From the NCBI RefSeq assembly GCF_030646925.1, contig NZ_JAUSKL010000051.1:23379-87378 (forward strand): a stretch of DNA of 64,000 bases. The letters run 5' to 3'. Shown piece after piece: positions 51,644-60,575 of this stretch (its first letter is position 1; each line of letters begins with the position of its first letter). A model generated the notes under the pieces. It saw only the letters and a list, made by a program, of their open reading frames with translations, did not search any database and was not told the DNA's origin. This DNA is from Candidatus Binatus sp. (lineage in GTDB: Bacteria; Desulfobacterota; Binatia; Binatales; Binataceae). Position numbers and translations under genes: made by a program.

Positions 51644-52731
51644 AAGTGATCATCGCGGGCGGCGGCACCGGTGGTCATCTGTTCCCGGCCGTCGCGCTCG
51701 GTGAAGAGTTGAAGCGAACGCGCAAGGGAATCGACGTGTTGTTTGTCGGAACCAGCGCGGGCCTCGAGGCGAAGTGGTTGCCAAAGAGCGGACATGACTA
51801 CGAGTTGTTCGAGATGCACGGCATCCGCGGTCACAGCATGATCGAGCGTGCGCGCGCGTCGATCGAATTTGTGCGCGCGATCGCGATGGCGATTTCGCTG
51901 ACGCGGCGGTTTCGTCCCGACCTGATCGTCAGCGCGGGCGGATACGCGTCGGCGTCGATGGGCGTTGCGGCGATTCTTACTCGCACGCCGCTGGTGCTGA
52001 TGGAGCAGAACACGCGTCCGGGGTTGGTCAATCGGATGCTGTCGCGGTTCGCGAAGAAGATTTGCGTCGGCTTCGGTGACAGCGCCAGTCACTTCGGGAA
52101 CAGCGCCAAAGTCGAGGTGACGGGTAATCCGGTGCGCTTCGAGTATCGGCCTGACCGATCGCGGAACGAGGGCGTGCCGTTGCAAATCCTTGTTTTAGGC
52201 GGGTCATCGGGGGCCCATCGTTTGAATATTGGTGTCCTAGATGCTTTCAGTATCTGGGGAAAAAGTGTTATAAAGCTGAACGTCATTCATCAGACTGGGG
52301 AGGCGGATGAGGGGCTGGTGAGGGAGGCTTATCGTGCAATGCCGTTCGAGTCGGAGGTCGTCGCCTTTATCGACGATATCCCGGCGGCGTTGCATCGCGC
52401 GGACTTGGTGATCGCGCGGGCCGGCGCCATGACCGTGACCGACATCATGCTCGCTGCGCGCGCCGCGATTTTCGTCCCCTATCCGTTTCACAAGGACGAG
52501 CAGCAGGTGCATAACGCACGCGTGCTTGAAAGCATCGGCGGAGCGATAATTGTTCGTGATGACGAAAACCTCGCGACGAACCTTGCGCGCGAGCTCGGCG
52601 TGTTCGCGAGCGATCCCGCGCGACTTGCCGAGATGGGCGACCGGGCGCATCGATTGGCGCATCCCGATGCGGCGCGTCGCGTCGCGCAAATTTGTTTCGA
52701 AGTCGCAGGTTCGATGAGTGACGCCGCGTGA
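51640..52731 (+). CDS. murG: UDP-GlcNAc:undecaprenyl-PP-MurNAc-pentapeptide transferase MurG
   Basis: A 363-residue GT-B glycosyltransferase that converts lipid I to lipid II at the inner face of the membrane. It begins MKVIIAGGGTGGHLFPAVALGEEL; MGVAAILTRTPLVLMEQNTRPGLVNRML is the N-domain signature and ADLVIARAGAMTVTDI the C-domain UDP-GlcNAc site. The start at 51640 is chosen for the ATGA overlap with ftsW. A stretch at about 52190-52300 has markedly more A/T-ending codons than the rest of the gene. It overlaps murC by GTGA (52728-52731). Confidence 0.97.
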   Translation: MKVIIAGGGTGGHLFPAVALGEELKRTRKGIDVLFVGTSAGLEAKWLPKSGHDYELFEMHGIRGHSMIERARASIEFVRAIAMAISLTRRFRPDLIVSAGGYASASMGVAAILTRTPLVLMEQNTRPGLVNRMLSRFAKKICVGFGDSASHFGNSAKVEVTGNPVRFEYRPDRSRNEGVPLQILVLGGSSGAHRLNIGVLDAFSIWGKSVIKLNVIHQTGEADEGLVREAYRAMPFESEVVAFIDDIPAALHRADLVIARAGAMTVTDIMLAARAAIFVPYPFHKDEQQVHNARVLESIGGAIIVRDDENLATNLARELGVFASDPARLAEMGDRAHRLAHPDAARRVAQICFEVAGSMSDAA

Positions 52732-54152
52732 ATAGACTGCTTGCAAATGGCCTGCTGACGCGCGAACGGCGAATTCATTTCATCGGAATTGGCGGCGCCG
52801 GCATGAGCGGGATCGCCGAGTTATGCCAACGCCTCGGGATGCGCGTCAGCGGATGCGACATGAAATCGTCGGCTACCACCGAGCGGCTCGCGTCGGTCGG
52901 CGTCGAGATCGAGACCGGGCATCATCCTGCTCATCTCAAACGCGGAATAGACGCGGTGGTCATTTCGTCAGCGGTCAAATTTTCGAATCCCGAAGTTGCG
53001 CGCGCCCGCGAAATGAAAATCCCGGTGATCGCGCGCGCTGAGATGCTCGGCGAGTTGCTGCGAATGGCGAAGGTCGGAGTGGCGGTCGCCGGCACGCACG
53101 GCAAGACCACGACCACCGCGTTGATCGCGCTGATACTGGAGGAGGCGGGACTCGATCCGACCGTCGCAGTCGGCGGAAATCTTCGCAACACCGGCACCAA
53201 CGTGCGATTGGGCCACGGCGATTTCATGGTTGCCGAGGCCGACGAGAGCGACGCGTCGTTTCTGTTGCTGCTGCCGACGATCGCGGTCGTGACGAATATC
53301 GACGCCGAGCACATGGATCACTACGGCACGATGGGTCGATTGCTCGAGGCGTTCGAAAACTTCGTCAATCGAATTCCATTTTATGGCGTCGCGGTTCTCG
53401 GCATCGACAGTTTGAATGTCCGCGCGATTGCGGCGTCGGCAAAAAAACCGGCGATCACTTACGGCGTTGCCGCCGATGCGGACCTTCGCGCCGATCATAT
53501 CGTGATTGATGGCCTTTCGACGCGCTTCGACGTCATTCGCAAAGGCGAGCGCCTCGGCACCGTCGCGATTCCGACGCCGGGCGTTCACGTTGCGATGAAT
53601 TCGCTGGCGGCGATCGCCGTCAGTATGGAGATTGGAGTCAGCTTCGAGACCGCAGCGGCCGCGCTCGCGCGATTTGGCGGAATCAGCCGGCGTTTCGAGA
53701 TTAAGGGCGAAGCTGCGGGACGAATCGTGCTGGACGACTATGCGCATCATCCAGCCGAGGTGCGCGCGACGCTGGCCGCGGTGCGTGGAGCGTTCAAGCG
53801 GCGCGTCGTGACGGTTTTCCAGCCGCATCGATACACGCGGCTGCGCGATTTGTTCGACGAATTCCTCACGGCGTTTGACGATACCGACGTGCTTTATCTG
53901 TACGAAGTTTATCCCGCGGGCGAGGAGCCGATCGCGGAGGTATCGTCGCGGCGGCTCTACGAGGCGTTGTGCGCGCGCGGCCATCTCGAAGTGCATTACG
54001 TCGGCGCGGAGGAAAATCCGGCGGCGCGAATCGCGCTCGGCTCGCGCGATGGCGACGTAATCGCGACGCTGGGCGCGGGTGACATCTACAAGTTGGGCGG
54101 CGAAATTCTGAGTGCGCTCGAGTCCGAGGTGAAGATCGATGAACGCGCTTGA
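52728..54152 (+). CDS. murC: UDP-N-acetylmuramate:L-alanine ligase MurC
   Basis: A 474-residue Mur ligase that adds L-alanine to UDP-MurNAc. The N-terminal FIGIGGAGMSGIAELC, the ATP loop VAGTHGKTTTTALIA and DESDASFLLLLP are followed by NIDAEHMDHYGTMGRL and DDYAHHPAEVRATL, and by QPHRYTRLRDL. The start is GTG 52728 with a 4-base overlap on murG, and it overlaps murB by 14 bases. Confidence 0.97.
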   Translation: MNRLLANGLLTRERRIHFIGIGGAGMSGIAELCQRLGMRVSGCDMKSSATTERLASVGVEIETGHHPAHLKRGIDAVVISSAVKFSNPEVARAREMKIPVIARAEMLGELLRMAKVGVAVAGTHGKTTTTALIALILEEAGLDPTVAVGGNLRNTGTNVRLGHGDFMVAEADESDASFLLLLPTIAVVTNIDAEHMDHYGTMGRLLEAFENFVNRIPFYGVAVLGIDSLNVRAIAASAKKPAITYGVAADADLRADHIVIDGLSTRFDVIRKGERLGTVAIPTPGVHVAMNSLAAIAVSMEIGVSFETAAAALARFGGISRRFEIKGEAAGRIVLDDYAHHPAEVRATLAAVRGAFKRRVVTVFQPHRYTRLRDLFDEFLTAFDDTDVLYLYEVYPAGEEPIAEVSSRRLYEALCARGHLEVHYVGAEENPAARIALGSRDGDVIATLGAGDIYKLGGEILSALESEVKIDERA

Positions 54153-55041
54153 GAATCAACTGCGAGCGCGATTCGGTACGCGGCTTCGCTCCGCCATGCC
54201 GCTTTCGGAACTTACCTCGTTTCAAATCGGCGGCCCGGCCGACTTGTACGTCACGGTCGAAGACGAGCGCGAGTTGATGCACGCGAAGGCCGCATCGTAC
54301 AGCGCCGGCGTTCCCTGCTTCTGCCTGGGCGCGGGCACGAATCTGCTGGTTAGCGATCGCGGGATGCGCGGGCTCGTAGTTCGACTCGGCGATGGCTTCA
54401 AGAAAATCAAAATCGACGCGCTCGCAGTCGAAGCGGGCGCGGGGGCCGAGTTCGGCACGCTGGTCGAAACCGTGATCGCGCAGGGACTCGCGGGCCTCGA
54501 ATTCGGCGAAGGAATTCCCGGCACGGTCGGCGGCGGATTGGTGATGAACGCCGGCGCGTTCGGCGGCGAGATCGCAAAAGTCGTCACGCTGGTGCATGGA
54601 GTCACCGAAACCGGCGATGCGCTCGCGCTCTCGAACGACGAAGTGAAATTTGCGTATCGGCGAACCGATCTGCCGCCGAACTTCATCATCACGCGCGTGG
54701 ATTTCGAACTGGCGCATGGCGATCGCGAAAAACTTAAAGCTCGAGTGGCGGACCTCCGGGCGAAGCGCGCGGCGCGGCAGCCGCGCGGAATCCCGAATGC
54801 GGGTTCGATCTTCAAAAATCCGCCGAACAATTTTGCTGGCAAGTTGCTCGAAGGCGCCGGACTCAAAGGGACGCGGATGGGTGGCGCCGCATTCTCCGAA
54901 CAGCACGCGAATTTTATCGTGAACCTGGGCGGCGCGCGCGCCGCGGAAGTGCGCGCGCTGATCGAAATGGCGCGCAACAAGGTCAAGGAACAAAGCGGCG
55001 TCTGGCTTGAACCGGAGGTTAAGCTGGTCGGCGATTGGTGA
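54139..55041 (+). CDS. murB: UDP-N-acetylenolpyruvoylglucosamine reductase MurB
   Basis: A 300-residue FAD enzyme of the short (type II, Bacillus-like) class. Features are the flavin loop FCLGAGTNLLVSDRGMRGLVV, GIPGTVGGGLVMNAGAFGGEI, FAYRRTDL and NAGSIFKNPP with the catalytic serine. A C-terminal EVRALIEMARNKVKEQSGVWLEPEVKLVG follows. It completes UDP-MurNAc synthesis. It overlaps murC by 14 bases and stops 7 bases before the chosen ftsQ-like start. A ddl gene, which often follows murB, is absent. Confidence 0.97.
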   Translation: MNALENQLRARFGTRLRSAMPLSELTSFQIGGPADLYVTVEDERELMHAKAASYSAGVPCFCLGAGTNLLVSDRGMRGLVVRLGDGFKKIKIDALAVEAGAGAEFGTLVETVIAQGLAGLEFGEGIPGTVGGGLVMNAGAFGGEIAKVVTLVHGVTETGDALALSNDEVKFAYRRTDLPPNFIITRVDFELAHGDREKLKARVADLRAKRAARQPRGIPNAGSIFKNPPNNFAGKLLEGAGLKGTRMGGAAFSEQHANFIVNLGGARAAEVRALIEMARNKVKEQSGVWLEPEVKLVGDW

Positions 55042-55048
55042 GGCGGAA

Positions 55049-55861
55049 GTGGCGGTGAGGCGGGGCGGCGACAAGGCGGGCACGGGTTGGCAGCCGAGGA
55101 TGGCGGGGCTGGTGGTGTGCGCTTTTTTTGTGATGGGCGTGATAACGGGATTTAGCGCGACCGGGCGCGCCGTCACGCTCCGAACCGCGAACACTCTCAA
55201 AACGTACCGCGACCGAGTGCTCGATTCGGTCGGTCCGATCCGCGACGGCGCCCAATGGTGCTACCGCGAATTGCAGGACTTCGCCGAGCGGCTCCGCGGC
55301 GAGCATCGCGCGCCCGAGAAGGATTCGAGCATCGCCGCGTCACATCGCATCGGCGCCGATGACAGTTCGCGCGCGATCGCGCTCGTCTCGCGGCACGACG
55401 GCTTCTATGCGCTGTTCGACGGCGGCGAACTGCGCGGACCGGTCTCGCCGGCGCATCAGAGCGATCTGCCGATCTTAAGTGGGGCCGCAATCGAAAATGC
55501 GCGCGGCGCTCAGATGATCGATTACGCGACGACGCTGGTGCGGGCGGAGACGCAGCTTTCCGAACTGATCTCCGAGATGAGAATCGCCGACGACGGCACG
55601 GCATCGCTGTTCCTCGAGCACGCGCGCACCGAACTGGTGATCGATCTGGATCGTGCGCCGATCGAAATTCAGCGCGCAGTCGAAGTCCGCCGCAAATGGC
55701 AGCATCGCGAGAGCCTGATCGCGGGCCTCGACATGACGACGCCCGATCAGGCCGTCGTGAGATTGCACGCGCCGGATGCGCCCCAGCCGAAACGCGCGCC
55801 GCGAAAAATAATCGCTCGTTCATCGAAGTCCAACCCGGTTCAGGAGTCTGTGGTGCGATGA
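55049..55861 (+). CDS. ftsQ: FtsQ/DivIB-like division protein without a recognisable POTRA domain
   Basis: A 270-residue bitopic membrane protein in the ftsQ position. A basic N-terminus is followed by one membrane helix (AGLVVCAFFVMGVITGFSA, residues about 18-36). The next 70 residues are helical and charged (LKTYRDRVLDSVGPIRDGAQWCYRELQDFAERLRG) and do not show the POTRA beta-alpha-beta pattern. The FtsQ-type beta domain is recognisable from LPILSGAAIENAR through TELVIDLDRAPIEIQRAVEV to GLDMTTPDQAVVRL. A Lys/Arg/Ser-rich tail ends the protein. The start at GTG 55049 follows GAGG at 55040-55043; GTG 55055 and TTG 55007 are alternatives. It overlaps ftsA by ATGA (55858-55861). Confidence 0.75.
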   Translation: MAVRRGGDKAGTGWQPRMAGLVVCAFFVMGVITGFSATGRAVTLRTANTLKTYRDRVLDSVGPIRDGAQWCYRELQDFAERLRGEHRAPEKDSSIAASHRIGADDSSRAIALVSRHDGFYALFDGGELRGPVSPAHQSDLPILSGAAIENARGAQMIDYATTLVRAETQLSELISEMRIADDGTASLFLEHARTELVIDLDRAPIEIQRAVEVRRKWQHRESLIAGLDMTTPDQAVVRLHAPDAPQPKRAPRKIIARSSKSNPVQESVVR

Positions 55862-57075
55862 GAAACCTGATCACCGGATTGGATGTCGGCACCAGCAAAG
55901 TTTGCGCGCTGGTCGGCGAGGCGACGGCCGACGGCGAACTCGCGGTGCTCGGCTACGGCGTCGCGCCATGCACGGGCCTGCGCAAGGGCGTGGTCGTCAA
56001 TATCGAGGCGACGGTCGAGGCGATTCGAGCCGCGATCGATGCGGCGGAAAAAAGTTCTGGCGCGCGAATCGGCACCGTCGTCGCCGGCGTGGCCGGTCCG
56101 CACATTCGCGGCCTCAACAGCCACGGTATCGTCGCGGTGCGCGGCGGTGAAGTCGGTCCGCGCGATGTCGATCGAGTGATCGACGCGGCGCGCGCGGTCG
56201 CGATCCCGCCGGATCGGCAGGTGCTGCACATCCTGCCGCAGCAGTTCGCCGTCGATGATCAGGAGGGCGTGCGCGAACCGATCGGGATGGCTGGGGTGCG
56301 GCTCGAAGCGCGCATCCATATCGTCACCGCGGCGCAGAGCTACGGCCAGAATCTAACGAAGTGCTGCGAGCGCGCGGGCGTGACGCCATCGGAGATGGTT
56401 TTTCAGCCGCTCGCGTCGGCCGACGCTGCGCTATTTCCCGAAGAGCGCGAGCTTGGCGTCGCGCTGGTCGATATTGGCGGCGGCACCACCGGCATCATCG
56501 TATTTCACGGCGGCGCGGTGATGCATACCGCGGTGTTGCCGATCGGCGGGAATCATCTGACGAGCGACGTCGCCGCGGGACTTCGCACGCCGATCGCCGA
56601 CGCGGAGCGGCTGAAGGTCGAGTTTGGCGTGGCGACGACGCAAATCGTGCGGCGCGATGAAACCGTGCAAGTGCCCGGAGTCGGCGGCCGCGAGCCGCGC
56701 GTAATCGCGCGTCGATTGCTCGCAGAAATAATCGAGCCGCGGATGGAAGAGATCTTCGCGATGGTGCAGCGCGAACTTGCGCGCTCGGGCGTCGCCGACA
56801 ATCTCGCGTCGGGCATCGTGCTGGTCGGCGGAACTCCGCTGCTCGAAGGCACGCAGGAGCTTGCCGATCGGATGTTTGGTTTGCCGGTGCGCAGAGGATT
56901 GCCGATCAATTTAAAAGGGATGCCCGAAGAGTTGATGAAGCCGATGTACACCAACGCCGCGGGCTTGCTGATGTACCAGAGCGATGCGCGCGGCAGTGGC
57001 AACGGGATGGGGCATTCGGGCCGCTGGGGCCGGCTGCGCAGCCGCGTCAGCGAGTGGGTGAGGGACTTCTTTTGA
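55858..57075 (+). CDS. ftsA: Cell division protein FtsA
   Basis: A 405-residue actin-like ATPase that tethers FtsZ to the membrane. The phosphate-1 segment [18 protein letters not shown], the SHS2/1C domain ([35 protein letters not shown]), [17 protein letters not shown] and [29 protein letters not shown] are all present. The C-terminus ([14 protein letters not shown]) is an amphipathic membrane-targeting helix. It starts at ATG 55858 overlapping the ftsQ stop. The ftsZ start follows 69 bases after its stop. Confidence 0.96.
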   Translation: MRNLITGLDVGTSKVCALVGEATADGELAVLGYGVAPCTGLRKGVVVNIEATVEAIRAAIDAAEKSSGARIGTVVAGVAGPHIRGLNSHGIVAVRGGEVGPRDVDRVIDAARAVAIPPDRQVLHILPQQFAVDDQEGVREPIGMAGVRLEARIHIVTAAQSYGQNLTKCCERAGVTPSEMVFQPLASADAALFPEERELGVALVDIGGGTTGIIVFHGGAVMHTAVLPIGGNHLTSDVAAGLRTPIADAERLKVEFGVATTQIVRRDETVQVPGVGGREPRVIARRLLAEIIEPRMEEIFAMVQRELARSGVADNLASGIVLVGGTPLLEGTQELADRMFGLPVRRGLPINLKGMPEELMKPMYTNAAGLLMYQSDARGSGNGMGHSGRWGRLRSRVSEWVRDFF

Positions 57076-57143
57076 AACATCCACGCAATAGCAATTCAAA
57101 CGAGCAACAAAATTTGCCGGTAGGTGGTGCAGGAGGTTCTGTG

Positions 57144-58442
57144 ATGATTGAGTTGGTGAGTAATCCCGACCCGGGCGCGAGAATCAAGGTTATCGGCGCA
57201 GGTGGATGCGGCGGCAATGCGGTCAACCACATGATTTCGGTGGGCCTGCGCAACGTCGATTTCATCGCCGTCAACACGGACATCCAGGCGCTGCAAAACA
57301 ATCATGCGCCGATGCGCATCCAGATCGGCGATGCCATTACGCGCGGCCGCGGCACCGGCGGCAATCCCGAAGTTGGACGCAAGGCAGCGCTCGAAGACGA
57401 AGACCGAATCCGCGAACTGCTGCTGGAAGCCGAGATGGTGTTCGTCACCGCCGGACTGGGCGGCGGCACCGGCACCGGATCAGCGCCGGTGATCGCGCGA
57501 ATCGCGCGCGAGCTTGGCGCGCTGACCGTGGGCGTCGTCACCAAGCCGTTCCAATTCGAAGGCCGGCGGCGGATGGCGCAAGCTGACGAAGGCCTCCGTG
57601 AGCTTAAAAATGCGGTCGATACGCTGATCACGATTCCGAATCAGCGCCTGCTTTCAGTGGCGAGCCGCAACACGTCGTTGCGCGAATCGTTTCAGAAGGC
57701 CGATGACGTGCTGCTGCAAGCGGTGCGCGGAATTTCGGAACTGGTGACGGTTCACGGACTCATCAATCTCGATTTCGCCGACGTTCGATCGATCATGGCC
57801 GAGATGGGCATGGCGATGATGGGTGCGGCGACGGCGTCGGGCGAGAACCGCGCAGTCGAAGCGGCGCAGCGCGCGATTTCGAGTCCGCTGCTGGAAGACG
57901 TTTCGATCAAGGGCGCGCGCGGATTGCTGATCAACGTGACCGGCGGCAGCGACATGGCGCTGTACGAAGTCAACGAAGCGGCCAGCCTGATCCAGGAAGA
58001 AGCGCACGAGGACGCCAACATCATTTTCGGCGCCGTGATCGATGAGAAGATCAGCGACGAGATTCGCGTCACCGTGATCGCGACTGGATTCGGCGAACTC
58101 GACAAGCATCCATCGACGCGCTACTCGCCGTCGGGCGCGCCGATCACCACGCCGATCGCGGCGGCCTCGACGCGCGCCGTCGATCCGATGGAAGTGCGGC
58201 CGGCAATTGTCGCGTCATCGCAATCGACGCCGGCAGCGCAGCCCGGACAGGTGCGGATGTTCCCGTCGAACAAACCGGTGCGCCGGATGGGATTGATCGT
58301 CGATGACAGCAGTCTCGATATTCCGGCGTTCAGGCGTCGCGGCGAGGCCGGGGTGGACGGCGAGAAGCTCGAGCCGAATTCGCTGCTCGATGGCGACGAC
58401 AAGCTGGATATCCCGACGTTCCTGCGCAAGCACCTGGATTGA
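57144..58442 (+). CDS. ftsZ: Cell division GTPase FtsZ
   Basis: A 432-residue tubulin-like GTPase that forms the division ring. The N-terminal [13 protein letters not shown] and the signature [12 protein letters not shown] (around residues 104-115) are intact. ATG 57144 is preceded by AGGAGG (57131-57136) at ideal spacing; an in-frame ATG at 57054 lies inside ftsA and is rejected. The C-terminal linker is followed by the conserved peptide [12 protein letters not shown] that binds FtsA and other partners. A second, similar motif LDIPAFRRR lies at about 391-399, some 30 residues earlier, separated by an acidic stretch. An inverted repeat after the stop probably terminates the cluster. Confidence 0.97.
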   Translation: MIELVSNPDPGARIKVIGAGGCGGNAVNHMISVGLRNVDFIAVNTDIQALQNNHAPMRIQIGDAITRGRGTGGNPEVGRKAALEDEDRIRELLLEAEMVFVTAGLGGGTGTGSAPVIARIARELGALTVGVVTKPFQFEGRRRMAQADEGLRELKNAVDTLITIPNQRLLSVASRNTSLRESFQKADDVLLQAVRGISELVTVHGLINLDFADVRSIMAEMGMAMMGAATASGENRAVEAAQRAISSPLLEDVSIKGARGLLINVTGGSDMALYEVNEAASLIQEEAHEDANIIFGAVIDEKISDEIRVTVIATGFGELDKHPSTRYSPSGAPITTPIAAASTRAVDPMEVRPAIVASSQSTPAAQPGQVRMFPSNKPVRRMGLIVDDSSLDIPAFRRRGEAGVDGEKLEPNSLLDGDDKLDIPTFLRKHLD

Positions 58443-58483
58443 TCGAGCGTCGCTCGGGAGCGATCAAAGTTGCTGAAAAAGCT

Positions 58484-58517
58484 GCGGCGCCGCGAGTCGA
58501 TCGACTCGCCGCGCCGC
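58484..58517. terminator. Inverted repeat between ftsZ and pckG (bidirectional terminator)
   Basis: Two 17-base arms (GCGGCGCCGCGAGTCGA and TCGACTCGCCGCGCCGC) pair with a single mismatch and no spacer. It lies between the convergent ftsZ (ending 58442) and pckG (ending 58542). A short A-tract (AAAAAG) precedes it on the plus strand, which would be a U-tract for the minus-strand transcript. Confidence 0.6.
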
Positions 58518-58541
58518 ACGCATCAGAGCTGAAATCAGTTT

Positions 58542-60356
58542 CTAGCGCCCGGCCGCGATTTTCCGCTCGGACGGCGCGCCGTTCAGTTCCGCGAGGATCG
58601 CCTCGCGGCGCTCTTCGAGTTCCTTCGGCATCGTGCGTCCGATCCGTTTGAAAAATTCGCCCGCCGATTCGAGTTCCGCCTTCCACTCTTGGGGATTGAT
58701 CGCCAGCGCCGCGCGCGCCGCATCTTTGCTGATATCCAGTCCCTTGAGATCGAGCTCATCTTCGTTGGGAACTATACCGACCGGAGTTTCGCGGCCTTCG
58801 ACGCGATCGTGGATTCGATCGAGCATCCACTTCAGCACGCGCATGTTTTCGCCGTAGCCGGGCCACAGAAATTTTCCGTCGCTATCTTTGCGGAACCAGT
58901 TGACCATGAAGATGCGCGGCGGATTCCTGATCGCCGAGCGCATCTTGAGCCAGTGCGCGAAATAATCGCCCATGTTGTAGCCGCAGAACGGCAGCATCGC
59001 CATCGGATCGCGCCGCAGCACGCCGACGGCGCCCGCCGCTGCGGCGGTGGTTTCCGAGCCCATCGTCGCGCCCATCAGGACGCCGTGGGTCCAGTCGGTC
59101 GATTCGAGCACCAGCGGCACCGTCGAAGCGCGGCGCCCGCCGAAGATGATCGCCGAGATCGGCACGCCCTTCGGCTCGTCAGCTTGCGGCGACCACGCCG
59201 GATTGTTGCGCATCGGCGTCGTGAAGCGGCTGTTCGGATGCGCCGCCTTGTCGGTGGAATCCTTGTTCCGGGGCCGCCCCTGCCAATCGAGCAGGCCGTC
59301 GGGTGGCGGCACGTCCATCCCTTCCCACCAGACGTCGCCGTCGGGCGTCATCGCGACGTTGGTGAAAATCGAGTCGTGCTCGACCATCTTCATCGCGTTG
59401 AAATTCGATTTTGCGCTGGTGCCGGGCGCGACGCCGAAGTAGCCGTTCTCGGGATTGACCGCCCACAGTCCGCCGTCCTCGCCGACCCGCATCCACGCGA
59501 TATCGTCGCCGATCGTCGAGACCTTCCAGCCCTTGAATTCGTCGGGCGGCGTGAGCATCGCGAGATTGGTCTTTCCGCACGCGCTGGGGAACGCGGCGGC
59601 GATATAGGTGGTCTCGCCGTCGGGACTCTCGAGCCCGAGAATCAGCATGTGCTCTGCGAACCAGCCTTCATCGCGGCCGAGCGGGCCGGCGATTCGGAGC
59701 GCGAAGCATTTCTTCGAGAGCAGGGCGTTGCCGCCGTAGCCGCTGCCGACCGAGATGATCGTGTTGTCGTGCGGGAAGTGACAAATCAGCCGCCGCTCGG
59801 GACTAAGATCGAGCGTGCAATGCACGCCACGATTGAAGTGATCGGAATCGCCGAGCTGCTTCAGCGCCGCCGCGCCCATGCGCGTCATGATCCGCATGTT
59901 CAGCACCACGTAGATGCTGTCGGTGAGCTCGACGCCGACCTTCGAGAGCGGCGATCCGAGCGGACCCATCACGTACGGCACGACGTACAGCGTGCGCCCG
60001 CGCATCGAGCCCTTGAGCCATCCGTTGAGCCTGGCGTAAGTCTCGGCCGGGTCGCTCCAGTTGTTAGTCGGGCCGGCTTCCTCTTTGGTCGGCGTGCAGA
60101 CGAAAGTCAGTTGCTCGGTGCGTGCGACGTCGTTGGGATTCGATCGATGCAGATAGCAGCCCGGTTTTTTTTCGGGATTGAGCGGAATCAGGATTCCCGC
60201 CGTGACCGCATCCGCCGTGAGGCGATCTCGCTCGGCCTCCGAACCGTCGCACCATACGATCCGGTCGGGCGTGGTCAGGTTCGCGACCTCCGCGACGAAC
60301 TGGCTGAGTGCGGCGCTGGTAGTCGGTGATTTATCTGCCTCGGGATTCGGCGTCAC
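58542..60356 (-). CDS. pckG: Phosphoenolpyruvate carboxykinase (GTP)
   Basis: A 604-residue enzyme converting oxaloacetate and GTP to phosphoenolpyruvate, the entry step of gluconeogenesis. Family segments include VPYVMGPLGSPLSKVGVELTDSIYVVLNMRIMTRMG, HFPHDNTIISVGSGYGGNALLSKKCFALRI, the P-loop FPSACGKTNLAML with the active-site cysteine, STIGDDIAWM and NPENGYFGVAPGT. The closing lid and nucleotide-binding region (FGGRRASTVPLV, GATMGSETTAAAAG) are also present. The start is GTG 60356 preceded by GGAG. It is a single-gene unit; a TATAAT box lies about 123 bases upstream. Confidence 0.97.
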   Translation of the reverse strand: MTPNPEADKSPTTSAALSQFVAEVANLTTPDRIVWCDGSEAERDRLTADAVTAGILIPLNPEKKPGCYLHRSNPNDVARTEQLTFVCTPTKEEAGPTNNWSDPAETYARLNGWLKGSMRGRTLYVVPYVMGPLGSPLSKVGVELTDSIYVVLNMRIMTRMGAAALKQLGDSDHFNRGVHCTLDLSPERRLICHFPHDNTIISVGSGYGGNALLSKKCFALRIAGPLGRDEGWFAEHMLILGLESPDGETTYIAAAFPSACGKTNLAMLTPPDEFKGWKVSTIGDDIAWMRVGEDGGLWAVNPENGYFGVAPGTSAKSNFNAMKMVEHDSIFTNVAMTPDGDVWWEGMDVPPPDGLLDWQGRPRNKDSTDKAAHPNSRFTTPMRNNPAWSPQADEPKGVPISAIIFGGRRASTVPLVLESTDWTHGVLMGATMGSETTAAAAGAVGVLRRDPMAMLPFCGYNMGDYFAHWLKMRSAIRNPPRIFMVNWFRKDSDGKFLWPGYGENMRVLKWMLDRIHDRVEGRETPVGIVPNEDELDLKGLDISKDAARAALAINPQEWKAELESAGEFFKRIGRTMPKELEERREAILAELNGAPSERKIAAGR

Positions 60357-60478
60357 TTGATGCGCTCCATTCGAGAAATGAATCTGGCGGAACCGTCCTG
60401 CCCTTCATCGCAAATCGCAAGGTTATCAACAAGTGGTGGTAAGGAGTAGATTAGCAGACCGCAAAAATCAAGGACAGT

Positions 60479-60484
60479 ATTATA
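60479..60484 (-). promoter_or_regulatory. Possible -10 box of pckG
   Basis: A perfect TATAAT on the minus strand, with a poor -35 match about 17 bases upstream. The leader would be about 115 bases. It lies downstream of the ferritin-operon terminator, so it would give pckG its own promoter. Support is limited to the -10. Confidence 0.35.
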
Positions 60485-60524
60485 AGCGTCGCTCATCGCG
60501 TTGCGGTTCGCGCGAGAAATGAAA

Positions 60525-60546
60525 GGCGCCCGCCTGCGCGGACGCC
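60525..60546 (-). terminator. Rho-independent terminator of the ferritin-like operon
   Basis: Arms of nine bases (GGCGCCCGC and GCGGACGCC, one G-U type mismatch) enclose the loop CTGC. On the minus strand the hairpin is followed by TTTCATTTCT. It lies 29 bases after the stop codon of the last ferritin-like gene (60576). Confidence 0.7.
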
Positions 60547-60575
60547 TCCTGGAACATCGTAGATTCCGATCGCGG

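Noticed and set aside
57054-57143. N-terminal extension of FtsZ starting inside ftsA
   Set aside because: The strong AGGAGG site and the standard FtsZ N-terminus both point to ATG 57144.
60423-60431. TTATCAACA as a DnaA box and possible origin
   Set aside because: A single box with one mismatch, no cluster and no dnaA/dnaN or AT-rich unwinding region nearby.
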